From Proteus vulgaris (GTDB lineage Bacteria; Pseudomonadota; Gammaproteobacteria; Enterobacterales; Enterobacteriaceae), in contig NZ_CP137920.1 of the NCBI RefSeq assembly GCF_033708015.1, forward strand, positions 1,426,001-1,490,000: a stretch of 64,000 bases of DNA, written 5' to 3'. This document shows positions 27,823 to 36,321 of the stretch, one piece after another (the first letter of the stretch is position 1; the number at the start of each line of letters is the position of its first letter). The notes under the pieces are model-generated. The model saw nothing but the letters and a program-made list of their open reading frames with translations, was not told the DNA's origin and did not search any database. Both the position numbers and the translations under genes were made by a program.

Positions 27823-28152
27823 TTAAATACATTTCACGGGTTTTGGTAAGCCAGCAAGTTTTGTTGCTTGTTTTGCTGGGCCTTTAGGAAACAAGCGATA
27901 AAGATAACGGCTATTTCCTTTTTCGTCGCCATATTTTTGTGCAAGCGCTTTTACTAACATACGAATGGCGGGAGAGGTATTAAATTCTAAATAAAACTGG
28001 CGAACAAAACGGATGATCTCCCAATGTTGCTCTGTAAGTTCAATTTCTTCTAGTTCAGCTAATGTTGGAACCATATCTTCATTCCACTCATTGCTATTTT
28101 TTAAATAACCGTGACTATCGGTTTCGATTTCTTTTCCGTTAAATACAAACAT
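27823..28152 (-). CDS. tusE: Sulfur carrier protein TusE
   Basis: A 109-residue DsrC-like protein. It ends [31 protein letters not shown] with the penultimate Cys that accepts sulfur from the TusBCD complex for 2-thiouridine formation by MnmA. ATG 28152 gives the E. coli N-terminus; five extra in-frame codons up to a TTG at 28167 are not family-like. tRNA-Ser follows, as in E. coli. Confidence 0.95.
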   Translation of the reverse strand: MFVFNGKEIETDSHGYLKNSNEWNEDMVPTLAELEEIELTEQHWEIIRFVRQFYLEFNTSPAIRMLVKALAQKYGDEKGNSRYLYRLFPKGPAKQATKLAGLPKPVKCI

Positions 28153-28293
28153 GTGTGCAGCAACCAATCAAAAATAATACCGTTAATTTAGCAAAAATAA
28201 GGAAAATACCCAAGTAGAACCCATGAATCGTTGATAAATTAAGCCATTGGCTTGTAATGCGTTTAATTTTAAGGCAAACAGTACAATAAGGGC

Positions 28294-28322
28294 TTTACAA
28301 CATAAGCTTAGGTGTTTATATT
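28294..28322 (+). promoter_or_regulatory. Promoter of tRNA-Ser(UGA)
   Basis: TTTACA (28294-28299), 17-bp spacer, TATATT (28317-28322). The stretch GCTCCCC that follows is the GC-rich discriminator of stringently controlled stable-RNA promoters. The tRNA begins 12 bp further on. Confidence 0.65.
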
Positions 28323-28334
28323 GCTCCCCATTGC

Positions 28335-28422
28335 GGAGGGGTGGCCGAGCGGCTGAAGGCAGCGGTCTTGAAAACCGCCGATGGGAAACCATCCGAGAGT
28401 TCGAATCTCTCCTCCTCCGCCA
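28335..28422 (+). tRNA. serT: tRNA-Ser(UGA)
   Basis: An 88-nt class II tRNA with encoded CCA. The acceptor stem GGAGGGG/CTCCTCC is paired with one G-U, the D-arm is GTGGCCGAGCGG, the anticodon loop CTTGAAA carries TGA at 28369-28371, a long variable arm is present, and the T-arm is GAGAGTTCGAATCTCTC. It is serT by position after tusE. Its 3' end is the left attachment site of the prophage and remains intact. Confidence 0.97.
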
Positions 28423-28523
28423 TCTCAACATCTCCTAGCGTCTCCTGAAGTCTCCCAAATCCAGTAAAATCAAGCCTTATCACTAAATCATTGTCTCCTA
28501 AAGTCTCTTAACGTCTCTTGAAA
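28421..28523. repeat. Integrase arm-type repeats at attL
   Basis: TCTC-containing decamers occur at 28423, 28431, 28441 and 28451 (spacing 8, 10, 10) and again at 28494, 28504 and 28514 (spacing 10, 10). The common core is GTCTCYTRA. They lie between the tRNA 3' end and the integrase gene, where the arm-binding sites of tyrosine integrases are expected. Confidence 0.75.
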
Positions 28524-28586
28524 GCTCCATTTTTTTGGGGTACAAATGGGGGAACATTATACCCCTTAATATTTAATACCCCCAAT

Positions 28587-29771
28587 ATGAAACTAACAGT
28601 TAAGCAAGTTGATAGCAGTAAGCCAAAAGAAAAGGACTACAAACTATTTGATGGAGGAGGTTTATATCTATTAGTTACAAAATCGGGAAGTAAATATTGG
28701 AGATTAAAATACCGTATAGATGGCAAAGAAAAAGTTTTAGCTATCGGTGTCTACCCAACGATAACTCTCGCGGAAGCCAGAAAGAAAAGGGATGACGCAA
28801 AACGGCAGTTATCTGATGGTGTTGATCCCAATAAGATAAAGAAGGATAAGAAAAGGGATTCAAAATTCGAGGGAAGCAATACGTTTAAAAACATTGCTCT
28901 AGAGTGGTATGAGGGAAGAAAATACCGATGGTCTGAAGGTTACCGTGATGACATGATGGAAGCATTTGAAAATGATGTTTTCCCATACATTGGTGATCGC
29001 CCAATAGCAGAGATTAAACCTCTCGAATTGCTTGAAGTGCTTTCGATAATGGAAAAGCGTGGCGTTACAGAGAAATTAAAAAAAGTTCGTCAGCGCTGTG
29101 GTGAGGTTTGGAAATATGCCATCATAACTGGACGAGCTGAATATAATCCCGCCCCAGATTTAGCTAGTGCGTTTATTCCACATCAACGAGAAAACTATCC
29201 GTACTTATTAGCTGATGAATTACCTGAGTTTTTATCTTCGGTAGACAAGTACCAAGGAAGTCAGATCGTAAGAACTGCTTTAAACATTTTAACGCTTACT
29301 GGTTTAAGACCAGGAGAGCTAAGAAAATCAGAATGGTCATTTATCGACTTTGAAAGTAGAACATGGAAACTACCAGAAAAAATAATGAAGATGGGGAGGG
29401 TTCATGTTGTACCAATGTCAGATCAGGTGATTTCTTTACTGCGTCAAATACAGCCAATAAGTGGCGATTACCAGTATATTTTTCCTAGCCGAACTAACCA
29501 TAAAAAACACCTGTCCGAAATGGCAATAAATACAATGATTGGAAGAATGGGTTATAGAGGCAGAGCTACTGGTCACGGCTTTAGACACACCATGAGCACA
29601 ATATTGCATGAGAAAGGATTTAATACAGCGTGGATAGAGTTACAACTTGCTCATGTTGATAAAAACTCTATCCGTGGTACTTATAACCATGCGCTGTATT
29701 TGGAGGGTAGAAGGGAGATGATGCAGTGGTATGCTGATTATATAGATGAGCTGAGAAGTAAAAAGAAATGA
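28587..29771 (+). CDS. int: Tyrosine integrase
   Basis: A 394-residue P4-type integrase with the N-terminal arm-binding domain (DYKLFDGGGLYLLVTKSGSK, then GVYPTITLAEARKKRDDAK), a SAM-like core-binding domain and the catalytic domain. The catalytic residues visible are Arg241 in TGLRPGELR, His330/Arg333 in HGFRH and Tyr366 in GTYNH. It integrates and excises the prophage at tRNA-Ser. ATG 28587 gives MKLTVKQV; 23 more in-frame codons upstream overlap the arm-type repeats and are not used. Confidence 0.95.
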   Translation: MKLTVKQVDSSKPKEKDYKLFDGGGLYLLVTKSGSKYWRLKYRIDGKEKVLAIGVYPTITLAEARKKRDDAKRQLSDGVDPNKIKKDKKRDSKFEGSNTFKNIALEWYEGRKYRWSEGYRDDMMEAFENDVFPYIGDRPIAEIKPLELLEVLSIMEKRGVTEKLKKVRQRCGEVWKYAIITGRAEYNPAPDLASAFIPHQRENYPYLLADELPEFLSSVDKYQGSQIVRTALNILTLTGLRPGELRKSEWSFIDFESRTWKLPEKIMKMGRVHVVPMSDQVISLLRQIQPISGDYQYIFPSRTNHKKHLSEMAINTMIGRMGYRGRATGHGFRHTMSTILHEKGFNTAWIELQLAHVDKNSIRGTYNHALYLEGRREMMQWYADYIDELRSKKK

Positions 29772-29774
29772 AAT

Positions 29775-29981
29775 TCAATTGATAGTTTTTTCAGGGCAGC
29801 GAGTGTTATTAATTCGTTGCTCTATCCATTCGTTAATTTCACTTTCAATAAAAGCAACCGAACGAGAGCCTATTTTAACTTGCTTTGGAAACTCTCCTTT
29901 ATCTATTAATTTGTAAGTCCATGACTTGCTATATCCTGTTCTATCTAAAACTTCATCCAAACGTAATAATTTATATTCCAT
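29775..29981 (-). CDS. AlpA-like DNA-binding protein, probable excisionase
   Basis: A 68-residue MerR/AlpA-type winged helix: LLRLDEVLDRTGYSKSWTYKLIDKGEFPKQVKIGSRSVAFIESEINEWI. AlpA proteins regulate or act as directionality factors for tyrosine integrases. It is the last gene of the leftward operon and converges on int with 3 bp between stops, the place where xis is expected. Confidence 0.8.
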   Translation of the reverse strand: MEYKLLRLDEVLDRTGYSKSWTYKLIDKGEFPKQVKIGSRSVAFIESEINEWIEQRINNTRCPEKTIN

Positions 29982-30189
29982 CTTTCTCTTCCTTTTGTAA
30001 TTTCCGTAGGTAATACGATAGGACCATCTTGTCCTGATAGTTCATGTGATTTAGAGGCTTAAACTTCGGTGTGTATTTATCGAGGATCTGAGTGGTTAGT
30101 TTGTCGTTGGGTATTCCGTGGCTTCTGAGTTCAATTAAGCATTCCTTTGCTATTTGCCTTCGTGCGTTTTCCATTGCTTGTGCGTTCAT
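29971..30189 (-). CDS. Phage protein, unknown (72 aa)
   Basis: A 72-residue charged, helix-rich protein (RRQIAKECLIELRSHGIPNDKL...). It overlaps the AlpA-like gene by 11 bp and its upstream neighbour by 4 bp, so it is within the leftward operon. I do not recognise a family. Confidence 0.6.
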   Translation of the reverse strand: MNAQAMENARRQIAKECLIELRSHGIPNDKLTTQILDKYTPKFKPLNHMNYQDKMVLSYYLRKLQKEEKDGI

Positions 30190-30386
30190 AGCCCTTGCCT
30201 TTTATTTCTCATTATTACTCTGAGAGAGTTTGGGCAATTTTCTATTTCTACGTTATAAATTGTATTTTTAATTTTAACTCTGTGATTTATTCGAAATCCT
30301 TTCTTGCTTTTATCGTGGATATTTAAGGCTGCATTTATTGCCATCTTTTCTATATCATTAACATCACCATGAATTCTGATTTCCAT
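30186..30386 (-). CDS. Phage protein, unknown (66 aa)
   Basis: A 66-residue basic protein beginning MEIRIHGDVNDIEKMAINAALNI. It is coupled by a 4-bp overlap to the next gene and preceded by AGGTGAAT. No family recognised. Confidence 0.6.
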   Translation of the reverse strand: MEIRIHGDVNDIEKMAINAALNIHDKSKKGFRINHRVKIKNTIYNVEIENCPNSLRVIMRNKRQGL

Positions 30387-30393
30387 AATTCAC

Positions 30394-30996
30394 CTATATT
30401 AATTGAATACTTTCTTCCGCTTGGTCACCACATACATCCCAATCACCATATTTCTCTCTTGCAAATAATTCGAGTCGAGGAACATCTCCGTATAATTCCT
30501 CCAAACGATGATGTACCTCTTTTGGCTTTTCGCTGTGCTCACCTAAACATGAATAAATAACTTGTCGAACACTTGCAGATTGACGAGGTAATCCATTACC
30601 TCTTGTGGCTATTAAACACATTTCGACATTTTGACGGGTGTAATTACCGCAATTAATTTTTGTCTCATTATTTAATATTTCCATAAAATCGAAAAAGTCC
30701 TCTGGCGGTTTTTTATTTATTCTATCTCCTGCATTTTTATTTAATTTAACCCATGCGAACCCGAACATGTTTTTAACTTTAAAATCCCACGCTTCGGCTA
30801 ATTTAATAGCTTCGAGTGCAAAGTTGCCTGTGTACCACATACAGAGCACAGCGTTATCAGAGGAATATTCAGGTACTTTAATTCGGGTGAGTTTGTGAAA
30901 TCGAGTGGTATTGTAATGATTATCTGCTGCGCCATTTGAAGATTTGTTATTGTAAGACCAAGGTGGATCAGCGAGAATCAAGTCATACTTTTTCAT
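30394..30996 (-). CDS. MT-A70 family adenine methyltransferase
   Basis: A 200-residue MT-A70 methyltransferase. The catalytic DPPW is at residues 10-13 (YDLILADPPWSY), followed by NNKSSNGAADNHYNT; VKNMFGFAWVKLNK and GEHSEKPKEVHHRLEELYGD are also typical. Such phage enzymes methylate N6-adenine in DNA and are thought to protect against host restriction. GGTGA lies at a good distance before ATG 30996; ATG 31002 is an alternative. The start overlaps the upstream gene. Confidence 0.88.
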   Translation of the reverse strand: MKKYDLILADPPWSYNNKSSNGAADNHYNTTRFHKLTRIKVPEYSSDNAVLCMWYTGNFALEAIKLAEAWDFKVKNMFGFAWVKLNKNAGDRINKKPPEDFFDFMEILNNETKINCGNYTRQNVEMCLIATRGNGLPRQSASVRQVIYSCLGEHSEKPKEVHHRLEELYGDVPRLELFAREKYGDWDVCGDQAEESIQLI

Positions 30997-31549
30997 TCTC
31001 ATCACCAACGTATTTAATTCTTCCATCCATCATTGCATCAATTATTGTTCGCAATTCCCAACACCAATAAGCAGATTCAACATATATTGATAACTTGCCG
31101 TAGTCGTGCTGTTTGCTCTTAATAAATCGTTCTGCGGCTTCTTTGGTTAGATGCGAATTTACTGTTCTGTAATCCCATTTCCAGTAGTAAATATATGAGT
31201 CGTCAACAACATCAATGATTGAGTTAGCTTTGTCGTAGTCGCTTAAATTGCTCCATGAGCACTTAGCATCTTCTTCGGATTTAGATTTCAGTGTGTTTTT
31301 TGTTTCTTCATTTAGCCAGTCGAACGCATCATTAACATCATCGAAGTATTCACCTTCACAGCAAATACCCACGTTATCATCTTCACTGCCAGTAACGGTT
31401 ACTTTCTCTCTTACAGTGAAGATAGGGTAAGAGGTTGCATGATAATTAACACCTTCACCTTGATTGTGATATTTAAGCCGCTCAATAAAGTTATTCCATG
31501 TTTCGTTATTTAATTCATCACCATCTGCTAGTGATTTAATTTCGCTCAT
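30983..31549 (-). CDS. Phage protein, unknown (188 aa)
   Basis: A 188-residue acidic protein rich in Trp, Tyr and Asp (YWKWDYRTVNSHLTKEAAERFIKSKQHDYG...YWCWELRTIIDAMMDGRIKYV). It begins at ATG 31549, preceded by GGGGGTATTC, and overlaps the methyltransferase gene by 14 bp. No family recognised. It belongs to the leftward accessory genes. Confidence 0.7.
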   Translation of the reverse strand: MSEIKSLADGDELNNETWNNFIERLKYHNQGEGVNYHATSYPIFTVREKVTVTGSEDDNVGICCEGEYFDDVNDAFDWLNEETKNTLKSKSEEDAKCSWSNLSDYDKANSIIDVVDDSYIYYWKWDYRTVNSHLTKEAAERFIKSKQHDYGKLSIYVESAYWCWELRTIIDAMMDGRIKYVGDENEKV

Positions 31550-31701
31550 CTGAATACCCCCCCACAAACTATTTCAACATTCCTCACTGACATTAAATAT
31601 TCAGCACGTTTATTGCATTCCGATTGCGTGTATAAATCTTCCGTTACAGGCACAGCAGAACCCTGTATTAGCATGAGTAATACATATCCGATTATTTGCA
31701 T
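31546..31701 (-). CDS. Small exported or membrane phage protein (51 aa)
   Basis: A 51-residue ORF: MQIIGYVLLMLIQGSAVPVTEDLY then CNKRAEYLMSVRNVEIVCGG. It has an N-terminal hydrophobic segment of signal-peptide type and two later Cys. Its stop overlaps the next start as ATGA, which supports translation. It resembles in layout the short Cys-containing exported proteins of lambdoid early regions, but no family is assigned. Confidence 0.55.
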   Translation of the reverse strand: MQIIGYVLLMLIQGSAVPVTEDLYTQSECNKRAEYLMSVRNVEIVCGGVFR

Positions 31702-31707
31702 GGTTGT

Positions 31708-31938
31708 TTAATCTAATTTATAGAGTGGTATATTTATTTTTTCACTTCTTTCTTCATTGAGATGGGTATATCCATATTCTTTTATATTATCGAACCCGCT
31801 TGATGTTATATAACCAACCGGCTCCAAACCATTAATTAAACTCTCGCGTGATGCTTTCCATATATCAAATGGCGAGATATTGTATAAATCTTTACCATCA
31901 GACCATTCCTCAAACTGCCGTCTTGATTTACCCATCAC
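31708..31938 (-). CDS. Phage protein, unknown (76 aa)
   Basis: A 76-residue protein (GKSRRQFEEWSDGKDLYNISPFDIWKASRESLINGLEP...) overlapping the upstream ASCH-like gene by 4 bp. It may have a counterpart in other phage early operons but I cannot name it. Confidence 0.6.
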   Translation of the reverse strand: MMGKSRRQFEEWSDGKDLYNISPFDIWKASRESLINGLEPVGYITSSGFDNIKEYGYTHLNEERSEKINIPLYKLD

Positions 31939-32423
31939 TCCACCTTTTTAAACTCAATCACCCATACCCACTCGTTATTATTCCAGCTGTCTTCGCCGTA
32001 AATACCTATCCATGCGTCAGCGAATTTATCGTATGGTGTGAATGTCTCTCCGCCACTGTCTGGGTCGCCATAAGTAGGTATCCACCCAGTAAGCTCAAAT
32101 CCTTCAGCGTGAGCATCATCCTGTGATATCTCCTGAACTTGCTGAACCCAAACATCAGTAATTTCAATTTTCCCTTTGATATTACCGTCCTTGTCGGCAA
32201 TGTTGATGATGCTGTTGATTTCACCATATGGAAAAAATTCAAGATGATATCTTTCAAATGGTTCATCAGGGTTACAATCAAGAGGAAAGCACTCTCCAAC
32301 TTCTGAGGCGATATCGAACACGCGGAGAGTTTCCTTATCAATAGGTCTGCGCGTCTGAGTTTTTCTGCCATCCATGACAGCCGATAACATTGCATCGTTA
32401 AACTTGATTCTGTCTTTCATCAC
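31935..32423 (-). CDS. ASCH-like phage protein
   Basis: A 162-residue protein with the phage ASCH/PUA-like pattern: IKFNDAMLSAVMDGRKTQTRRPI at the start and KGKIEITDVWVQQVQEISQDDAHAEGF later, ending WVIEFKKVE. The family probably binds nucleic acid; its role in phage is unknown. It is coupled by 4-bp overlaps to genes on both sides. Confidence 0.75.
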   Translation of the reverse strand: MMKDRIKFNDAMLSAVMDGRKTQTRRPIDKETLRVFDIASEVGECFPLDCNPDEPFERYHLEFFPYGEINSIINIADKDGNIKGKIEITDVWVQQVQEISQDDAHAEGFELTGWIPTYGDPDSGGETFTPYDKFADAWIGIYGEDSWNNNEWVWVIEFKKVE

Positions 32424-32746
32424 TCCACCTTTCTATATCCAGCTTTATATAATCGCTCGGCGTACATATAAGCAGTAGCCATACCTAAATCAATTAATCC
32501 TTTATTACCAGCAGAAATAACAGCTGCGATACGTTCTATTTCTTTTTTAGCTATATGCTTACGCTTTTCATCTGCCATTTCCTTCGCCAAATCTGAGCAC
32601 TCGAAGCAAATATTTGCATTTTTACTGGTAATTAAATTGTCTCTACCCACGTTACCACCACAAAGATTACAAACATTCTTAGGGTCTGGTTCTGGCGGTG
32701 TAAATTTCATAAATTGCCCATAATGTGTAAAACTGTTCATATTCAT
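32420..32746 (-). CDS. ClpX-type C4 zinc finger protein
   Basis: A 108-residue protein whose N-terminal half looks like the zinc-binding domain of ClpX: CNLCGG near 26-31 and CFECSDLAKEM near 47. No AAA+ domain follows; the rest is a short helical tail (GLIDLGMATAYMYAERLYKAG). A lone ClpX-like zinc domain could bind ClpX clients or adaptors, but that is inference. It overlaps both neighbours by 4 bp. Confidence 0.7.
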   Translation of the reverse strand: MNMNSFTHYGQFMKFTPPEPDPKNVCNLCGGNVGRDNLITSKNANICFECSDLAKEMADEKRKHIAKKEIERIAAVISAGNKGLIDLGMATAYMYAERLYKAGYRKVE

Positions 32747-32940
32747 TCCTCTTCATTGCATCCCTGCGAGTTACACTTAATCACCATCTCCGCATCTTCA
32801 ATGGTGTCGAATAGACCAGCCTCATATCCACAATTAAGGCATTGAATTATGAAACCGTATGTATCTGACGTCTGATCATAAGATTGGATTATTTTTGTTT
32901 CATCTCCGCAGTCATGGCATTGATACCGTTTTCCTTTCAT
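32743..32940 (-). CDS. Small zinc-ribbon phage protein
   Basis: A 65-residue protein with CHDCG near 8 and CLNCG near 34, a four-Cys zinc ribbon, and a C-terminal acidic tail. ATG 32940 is preceded by AGGAGATAGAT; the frame extends to 32967 but without such a site. No function is assigned. Confidence 0.65.
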   Translation of the reverse strand: MKGKRYQCHDCGDETKIIQSYDQTSDTYGFIIQCLNCGYEAGLFDTIEDAEMVIKCNSQGCNEEE

Positions 32941-32990
32941 ATCTATCTCCTGTTTGCATCCTTGCACTGAGTAATGGTTATATCCTTTGG

Positions 32991-33548
32991 TTAAATCACA
33001 TAAATAGCGTGGCGTGGGTAGGGGAGTCCAATAGGGGCAAAGGGGATGTCGTCATCGAAATCCATCGGAGGTTCACTTTGTGGTGTTTGTTGTTTAGGTT
33101 GTTGTTGCGGTGCTTGCGGTGCTTGCGGTGCTTGCGGTTGCTGAGGTTGTCCCCATCCTTGATTCTGCTGAGGCTTCTGGCTTCCTGCCTGATTACCACT
33201 ATTACCACCTAGCATCTGCATTGTTCCACCGATATTCACAACAACTTCCGTTGTGTATCGGTCTTGTCCGCTTTGGTCTTGCCATTTACGAGTTTGAAGA
33301 GAACCCTCGATATACACTTGTGAACCTTTACGCAGATATTCACCTGCAATTTCTGCTAATTTGCCGAAGATGCACACTCGATGCCACTCAGTTTTTTCTT
33401 TCATCTCACCAGTTTGTTTATCACGCCACGATTCCGATGTGGCCAATGTGAGATTTGCAATAGCGCCACCTGATGGCATGTATCGAATTTCAGGGTCTTG
33501 CCCCAAGTGACCAATAAGAATACATTTATTCACGCCTTTACTTGCCAT
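32991..33548 (-). CDS. ssb: Phage single-stranded DNA-binding protein
   Basis: A 185-residue SSB. The OB fold (about 1-110: [41 protein letters not shown]) is followed by a Gln/Pro-rich linker with repeated PQAPQAP. The DDDIPF tip that normally ends SSB is here followed by about 15 more residues ([15 protein letters not shown]). It starts at ATG 33548 with GGAGTGTAT upstream. It overlaps the exonuclease gene by 11 bp, forming a recombination set with it and recT. Confidence 0.93.
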   Translation of the reverse strand: MASKGVNKCILIGHLGQDPEIRYMPSGGAIANLTLATSESWRDKQTGEMKEKTEWHRVCIFGKLAEIAGEYLRKGSQVYIEGSLQTRKWQDQSGQDRYTTEVVVNIGGTMQMLGGNSGNQAGSQKPQQNQGWGQPQQPQAPQAPQAPQQQPKQQTPQSEPPMDFDDDIPFAPIGLPYPRHAIYVI

Positions 33549-34236
33549 ATACACTCCATTGATTGCCAAATTGAATGCCTAACTTGTTTAACCCCTGATC
33601 CATTACTTCGATGAACTCAGGCACTAACTCGTCGAATTCTTTCATCATTTTTTCGTCACGCTCAACAAGGAAATATGCGATTTCTTTCCCTGCCGGCATG
33701 CGTGGGTCAAAATTTGCAAAGTGCCAGATATCCTTACCTGTAACCCACATGGAATATTGAACTTGAGCCACATATTCCTTTTTCATTGCATCGATTCCAT
33801 TCAATGCTAAGTCTATAAATACGTCCGTGTTATTAGGACATTTAAGCTCCAATCCAGAGCCATCACTGCAAATGCCGTCTGGTGAGCAAGCTATCCGTAG
33901 TTGCTCATCTTTAAATATTATTGGCACTTCCTTTGCCGTTAATCCGGTGTAAAACTCGAATGTCATCCTTGCTTCTAATTCGTAGTTTTTACCCCATTCC
34001 AGCGTCCTTGCTGATACTTCCTTGTAAACTCCTGTACAGACTTCACCAATAAGGGTGTTTAAATATGTTTTCTTTGTGTCTGTCCATTTTTTCCCTGACT
34101 TTGGCTTAGAGATAACCTTCCATGCCTCAGAGGCAGTTACTACACCGAGCCTGATAGACATCCATTCTTCGCTTCCTTGCTCTACTTTGGTTAAATCGAT
34201 GCCTGTTTTGCTTAGAATGATGTCATTACTAATCAT
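33538..34236 (-). CDS. YqaJ/lambda-type exonuclease
   Basis: A 232-residue nuclease of the lambda Exo/YqaJ fold. [19 protein letters not shown] opens the domain, and the catalytic acidic residues lie in CSPDGIC...GLELKCP (Asp about 117, Glu-x-Lys about 127-129), with [10 protein letters not shown] following. It degrades one strand to give the 3' tail to which RecT binds. It is coupled to recT by a 4-bp overlap. Confidence 0.9.
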   Translation of the reverse strand: MISNDIILSKTGIDLTKVEQGSEEWMSIRLGVVTASEAWKVISKPKSGKKWTDTKKTYLNTLIGEVCTGVYKEVSARTLEWGKNYELEARMTFEFYTGLTAKEVPIIFKDEQLRIACSPDGICSDGSGLELKCPNNTDVFIDLALNGIDAMKKEYVAQVQYSMWVTGKDIWHFANFDPRMPAGKEIAYFLVERDEKMMKEFDELVPEFIEVMDQGLNKLGIQFGNQWSVYGK

Positions 34237-35159
34237 TTCCCTTCTGCCTTTTTCCTTAGCATGTCGATAATGGTATTGGCTTCAAATGCGGTTAATTGCT
34301 CTGGATGGGATATTTGATGGTTGAATTTTCTACTAATGAATGCGAAGAATGCGTCACTCCACTCGCCATTAACTTTAATCATCAAATCGGTAATGGTTTT
34401 CAGTTGATCTTCGCTTGCTGGCGTTATGTCCTTTGGTTCTTGTTGCTCACTTCCAAAATCAATACCTTCTCCAGCCTCGGTGTTAACATAATCAATAGCC
34501 TTATCTAAACGCTCTCTACGTGGCCAGTATTTGGCTGCTTGTTTCACTACTGTTTTTAGGATCATTTGCTCTTCGTCAGTTACCCAAGGGCATGATTTTT
34601 TCCTTGATATCCAAGCTTTCCATGCTGTTGAGCGGTCACGGATTGCGTGGATGTCAGCAATAGGCATTGTGTGAGTTAGATAATCCCCATCTTCTGTTTT
34701 TACTACCGTGTAAGCTCCGACAATCTCACCTCTCTGTTCCTGAGTGGCAAAGGCGTTGTATTCGTGGCGGGGTGCGGTATCTATTGATGTGAGTTGGAAA
34801 TTATCATTTTGTCGAACAATGCTTGATTGACACCACTTAATAGCCTGTGATTGTTGAGCAATATGCATCAAGCCCATGTAACTGATATCGAGACATACTT
34901 TCTTGTCTCTAGGAACTAGGTAAGCCAACTTTTGCGCTGGGTTTAAACTAATTCCGATAGCTGATACATTCATGATCGCACTACGAACTGACACAAGGTT
35001 ATTAACTGCAACATTTGCCAGATAATCATTGTTCGCGAATATTTGCATGGCAAATTCAGATTCCCTTTTGAATGCAATGCTTGGCTCGCTACACACTTGT
35101 TCGAACTCATTTTTAAGAGGATTTACAACCTCATATATTTTTTGAACTGCATTTGTCAC
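34233..35159 (-). CDS. recT: RecT-family annealing protein
   Basis: A 308-residue single-strand annealing protein. The RecT core is visible as [37 protein letters not shown], then [11 protein letters not shown] and [20 protein letters not shown] sequence. The C-terminus is charged. It pairs with the exonuclease for phage recombination. Confidence 0.92.
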   Translation of the reverse strand: MTNAVQKIYEVVNPLKNEFEQVCSEPSIAFKRESEFAMQIFANNDYLANVAVNNLVSVRSAIMNVSAIGISLNPAQKLAYLVPRDKKVCLDISYMGLMHIAQQSQAIKWCQSSIVRQNDNFQLTSIDTAPRHEYNAFATQEQRGEIVGAYTVVKTEDGDYLTHTMPIADIHAIRDRSTAWKAWISRKKSCPWVTDEEQMILKTVVKQAAKYWPRRERLDKAIDYVNTEAGEGIDFGSEQQEPKDITPASEDQLKTITDLMIKVNGEWSDAFFAFISRKFNHQISHPEQLTAFEANTIIDMLRKKAEGK

Positions 35160-35377
35160 GACATCCTCCTACGTTCCTGATAGCTCTTTAACTCCTTGTA
35201 AAGACCATCAATTGTCATATCGAAAACGCTGTCACTCCATTGACTGGTAATATCCTTTGGTAATCCATCAACCACGTTAAATGCGACATTACTTAACTCA
35301 GCGTCCTTTGCATCAATCCATGATGCTTCTTCTTGTCTTCGCTCTTCCATTGCGTCAAGTTCATGGTAAGGATTCAC
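35156..35377 (-). CDS. Phage protein, unknown (73 aa)
   Basis: A 73-residue acidic protein (MNPYHELDAMEERRQEEASWIDAKDAEL at the N-terminus). It overlaps recT and the upstream gene by 4 bp each, so it is probably translated. No family recognised. Confidence 0.6.
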   Translation of the reverse strand: MNPYHELDAMEERRQEEASWIDAKDAELSNVAFNVVDGLPKDITSQWSDSVFDMTIDGLYKELKSYQERRRMS

Positions 35378-35628
35378 GCAACCCTCCTTAGCAGAGCCAG
35401 TTTAGAAATAGGAGCATCCTTGCTTGCTTCATTGACAATCCTGTCAATCTCTTCCTTGTCGAACTGCATAATCCATTGCAGTGCTTCCACGGGGTCGATT
35501 CCCGTTAATTTAGCCAAGTCAGCGAAACTTCCTATCTCAATACTGAGCTTGCTACTTTCGTCAAATTCCATGACTGTTTTGCCGTCTACTACCCAAGTTC
35601 CGTTCGAGTAGCTGTATGAAATTTGCAT
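35374..35628 (-). CDS. Phage protein, unknown (84 aa)
   Basis: An 84-residue protein (SYSNGTWVVDGKTVMEF..., then FADLAKLTGIDPVEALQWIMQF). ATG 35628 follows GAGGTGATT at an ideal distance; an in-frame ATA-ATG extension is not needed. No family recognised. Confidence 0.6.
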   Translation of the reverse strand: MQISYSYSNGTWVVDGKTVMEFDESSKLSIEIGSFADLAKLTGIDPVEALQWIMQFDKEEIDRIVNEASKDAPISKLALLRRVA

Positions 35629-35635
35629 AATCACC

Positions 35636-35791
35636 TCAGCTTACAAATGTCGGTATTACGCCAACGGTTGTCACAATGACCACAGCTAAACTGAATAACC
35701 ATGGGCTTGTACGTTTATTCTTACGTGCTTGAGGCGTAGTGATACGCACCGCCATGCAATCACGCATAGCGCTGTAATAGTTAGTTTTCAT
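35636..35791 (-). CDS. Small membrane phage protein (51 aa)
   Basis: A 51-residue ORF: MKTNYYSAMRDCMAVRITT, basic stretch QARKNKRTS, then one membrane helix WLFSLAVVIVTTVGVIPTF. GAGGTAAC lies six bases upstream and the stop overlaps the next gene's Shine-Dalgarno. The N-in basic stretch suggests the C-terminus is outside the cytoplasm. No family assigned. Confidence 0.6.
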   Translation of the reverse strand: MKTNYYSAMRDCMAVRITTPQARKNKRTSPWLFSLAVVIVTTVGVIPTFVS

Positions 35792-35844
35792 TGTTACCTC
35801 GCTAGGTGAGCGATAGGGTGGTTATCTGGTGTTGGCGCGGTGGG

Positions 35845-36036
35845 TTACTGCTTTGCTGGTTCTGGTAATTCCTGCCAGTGAGTTGCTATCACTTCTTGTC
35901 CAAGTCGATTAAATCTATTACCCTTCACTCGGCTCGCTTCAACAACATTTCCGTATATTGTTGTGATAAGAACTCGTTTACTTGCTAACGGAAGTTCATC
36001 ATCACAGCGAATCCAGCCGTTATTATCATTTGCCAT
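35845..36036 (-). CDS. DUF551 phage protein
   Basis: A 63-residue DUF551 protein: NGWIRCDDELPLASKRVLIT at the start and THWQELPEP at the end, the hallmarks of this small phage family. Function unknown. A second DUF551 gene is present at 43462. Confidence 0.8.
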   Translation of the reverse strand: MANDNNGWIRCDDELPLASKRVLITTIYGNVVEASRVKGNRFNRLGQEVIATHWQELPEPAKQ

Positions 36037-36058
36037 TTCCTATGTTCCTTATGTGCGT

Positions 36059-36259
36059 TTAGAAGTTTTTGGCATGATATTCTTCGAGCAAATTGGCGAT
36101 ATCAGATTCTTTAAATGAACCGCCATGCTCACCGCTTGGCTCTTCTATCCAAAGCTGACCATCACCAAACTGTGAAATAGTCATCTTACCGATAGTTACT
36201 GCTTGAATTGGCTTGTTGCGTCCTGCCATCGGATTACTTTCTGCTTCTGTGAATTTCAT
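36059..36259 (-). CDS. Phage protein, unknown (66 aa)
   Basis: A 66-residue protein (TIGKMTISQFGDGQLWIEEPSGEHGGSFKESDIANLLEEYH). The FGDGQLWIE/GEGGxF pattern is seen in small proteins of enterobacterial phages, but no role is known. AAGGAATTA precedes the start. Confidence 0.6.
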   Translation of the reverse strand: MKFTEAESNPMAGRNKPIQAVTIGKMTISQFGDGQLWIEEPSGEHGGSFKESDIANLLEEYHAKNF

Positions 36260-36321
36260 AATTAATTCCTTATGTGCGTATTCCTCACTATTAATAGTGA
36301 TATGAATGATTAAGTGGTGGG

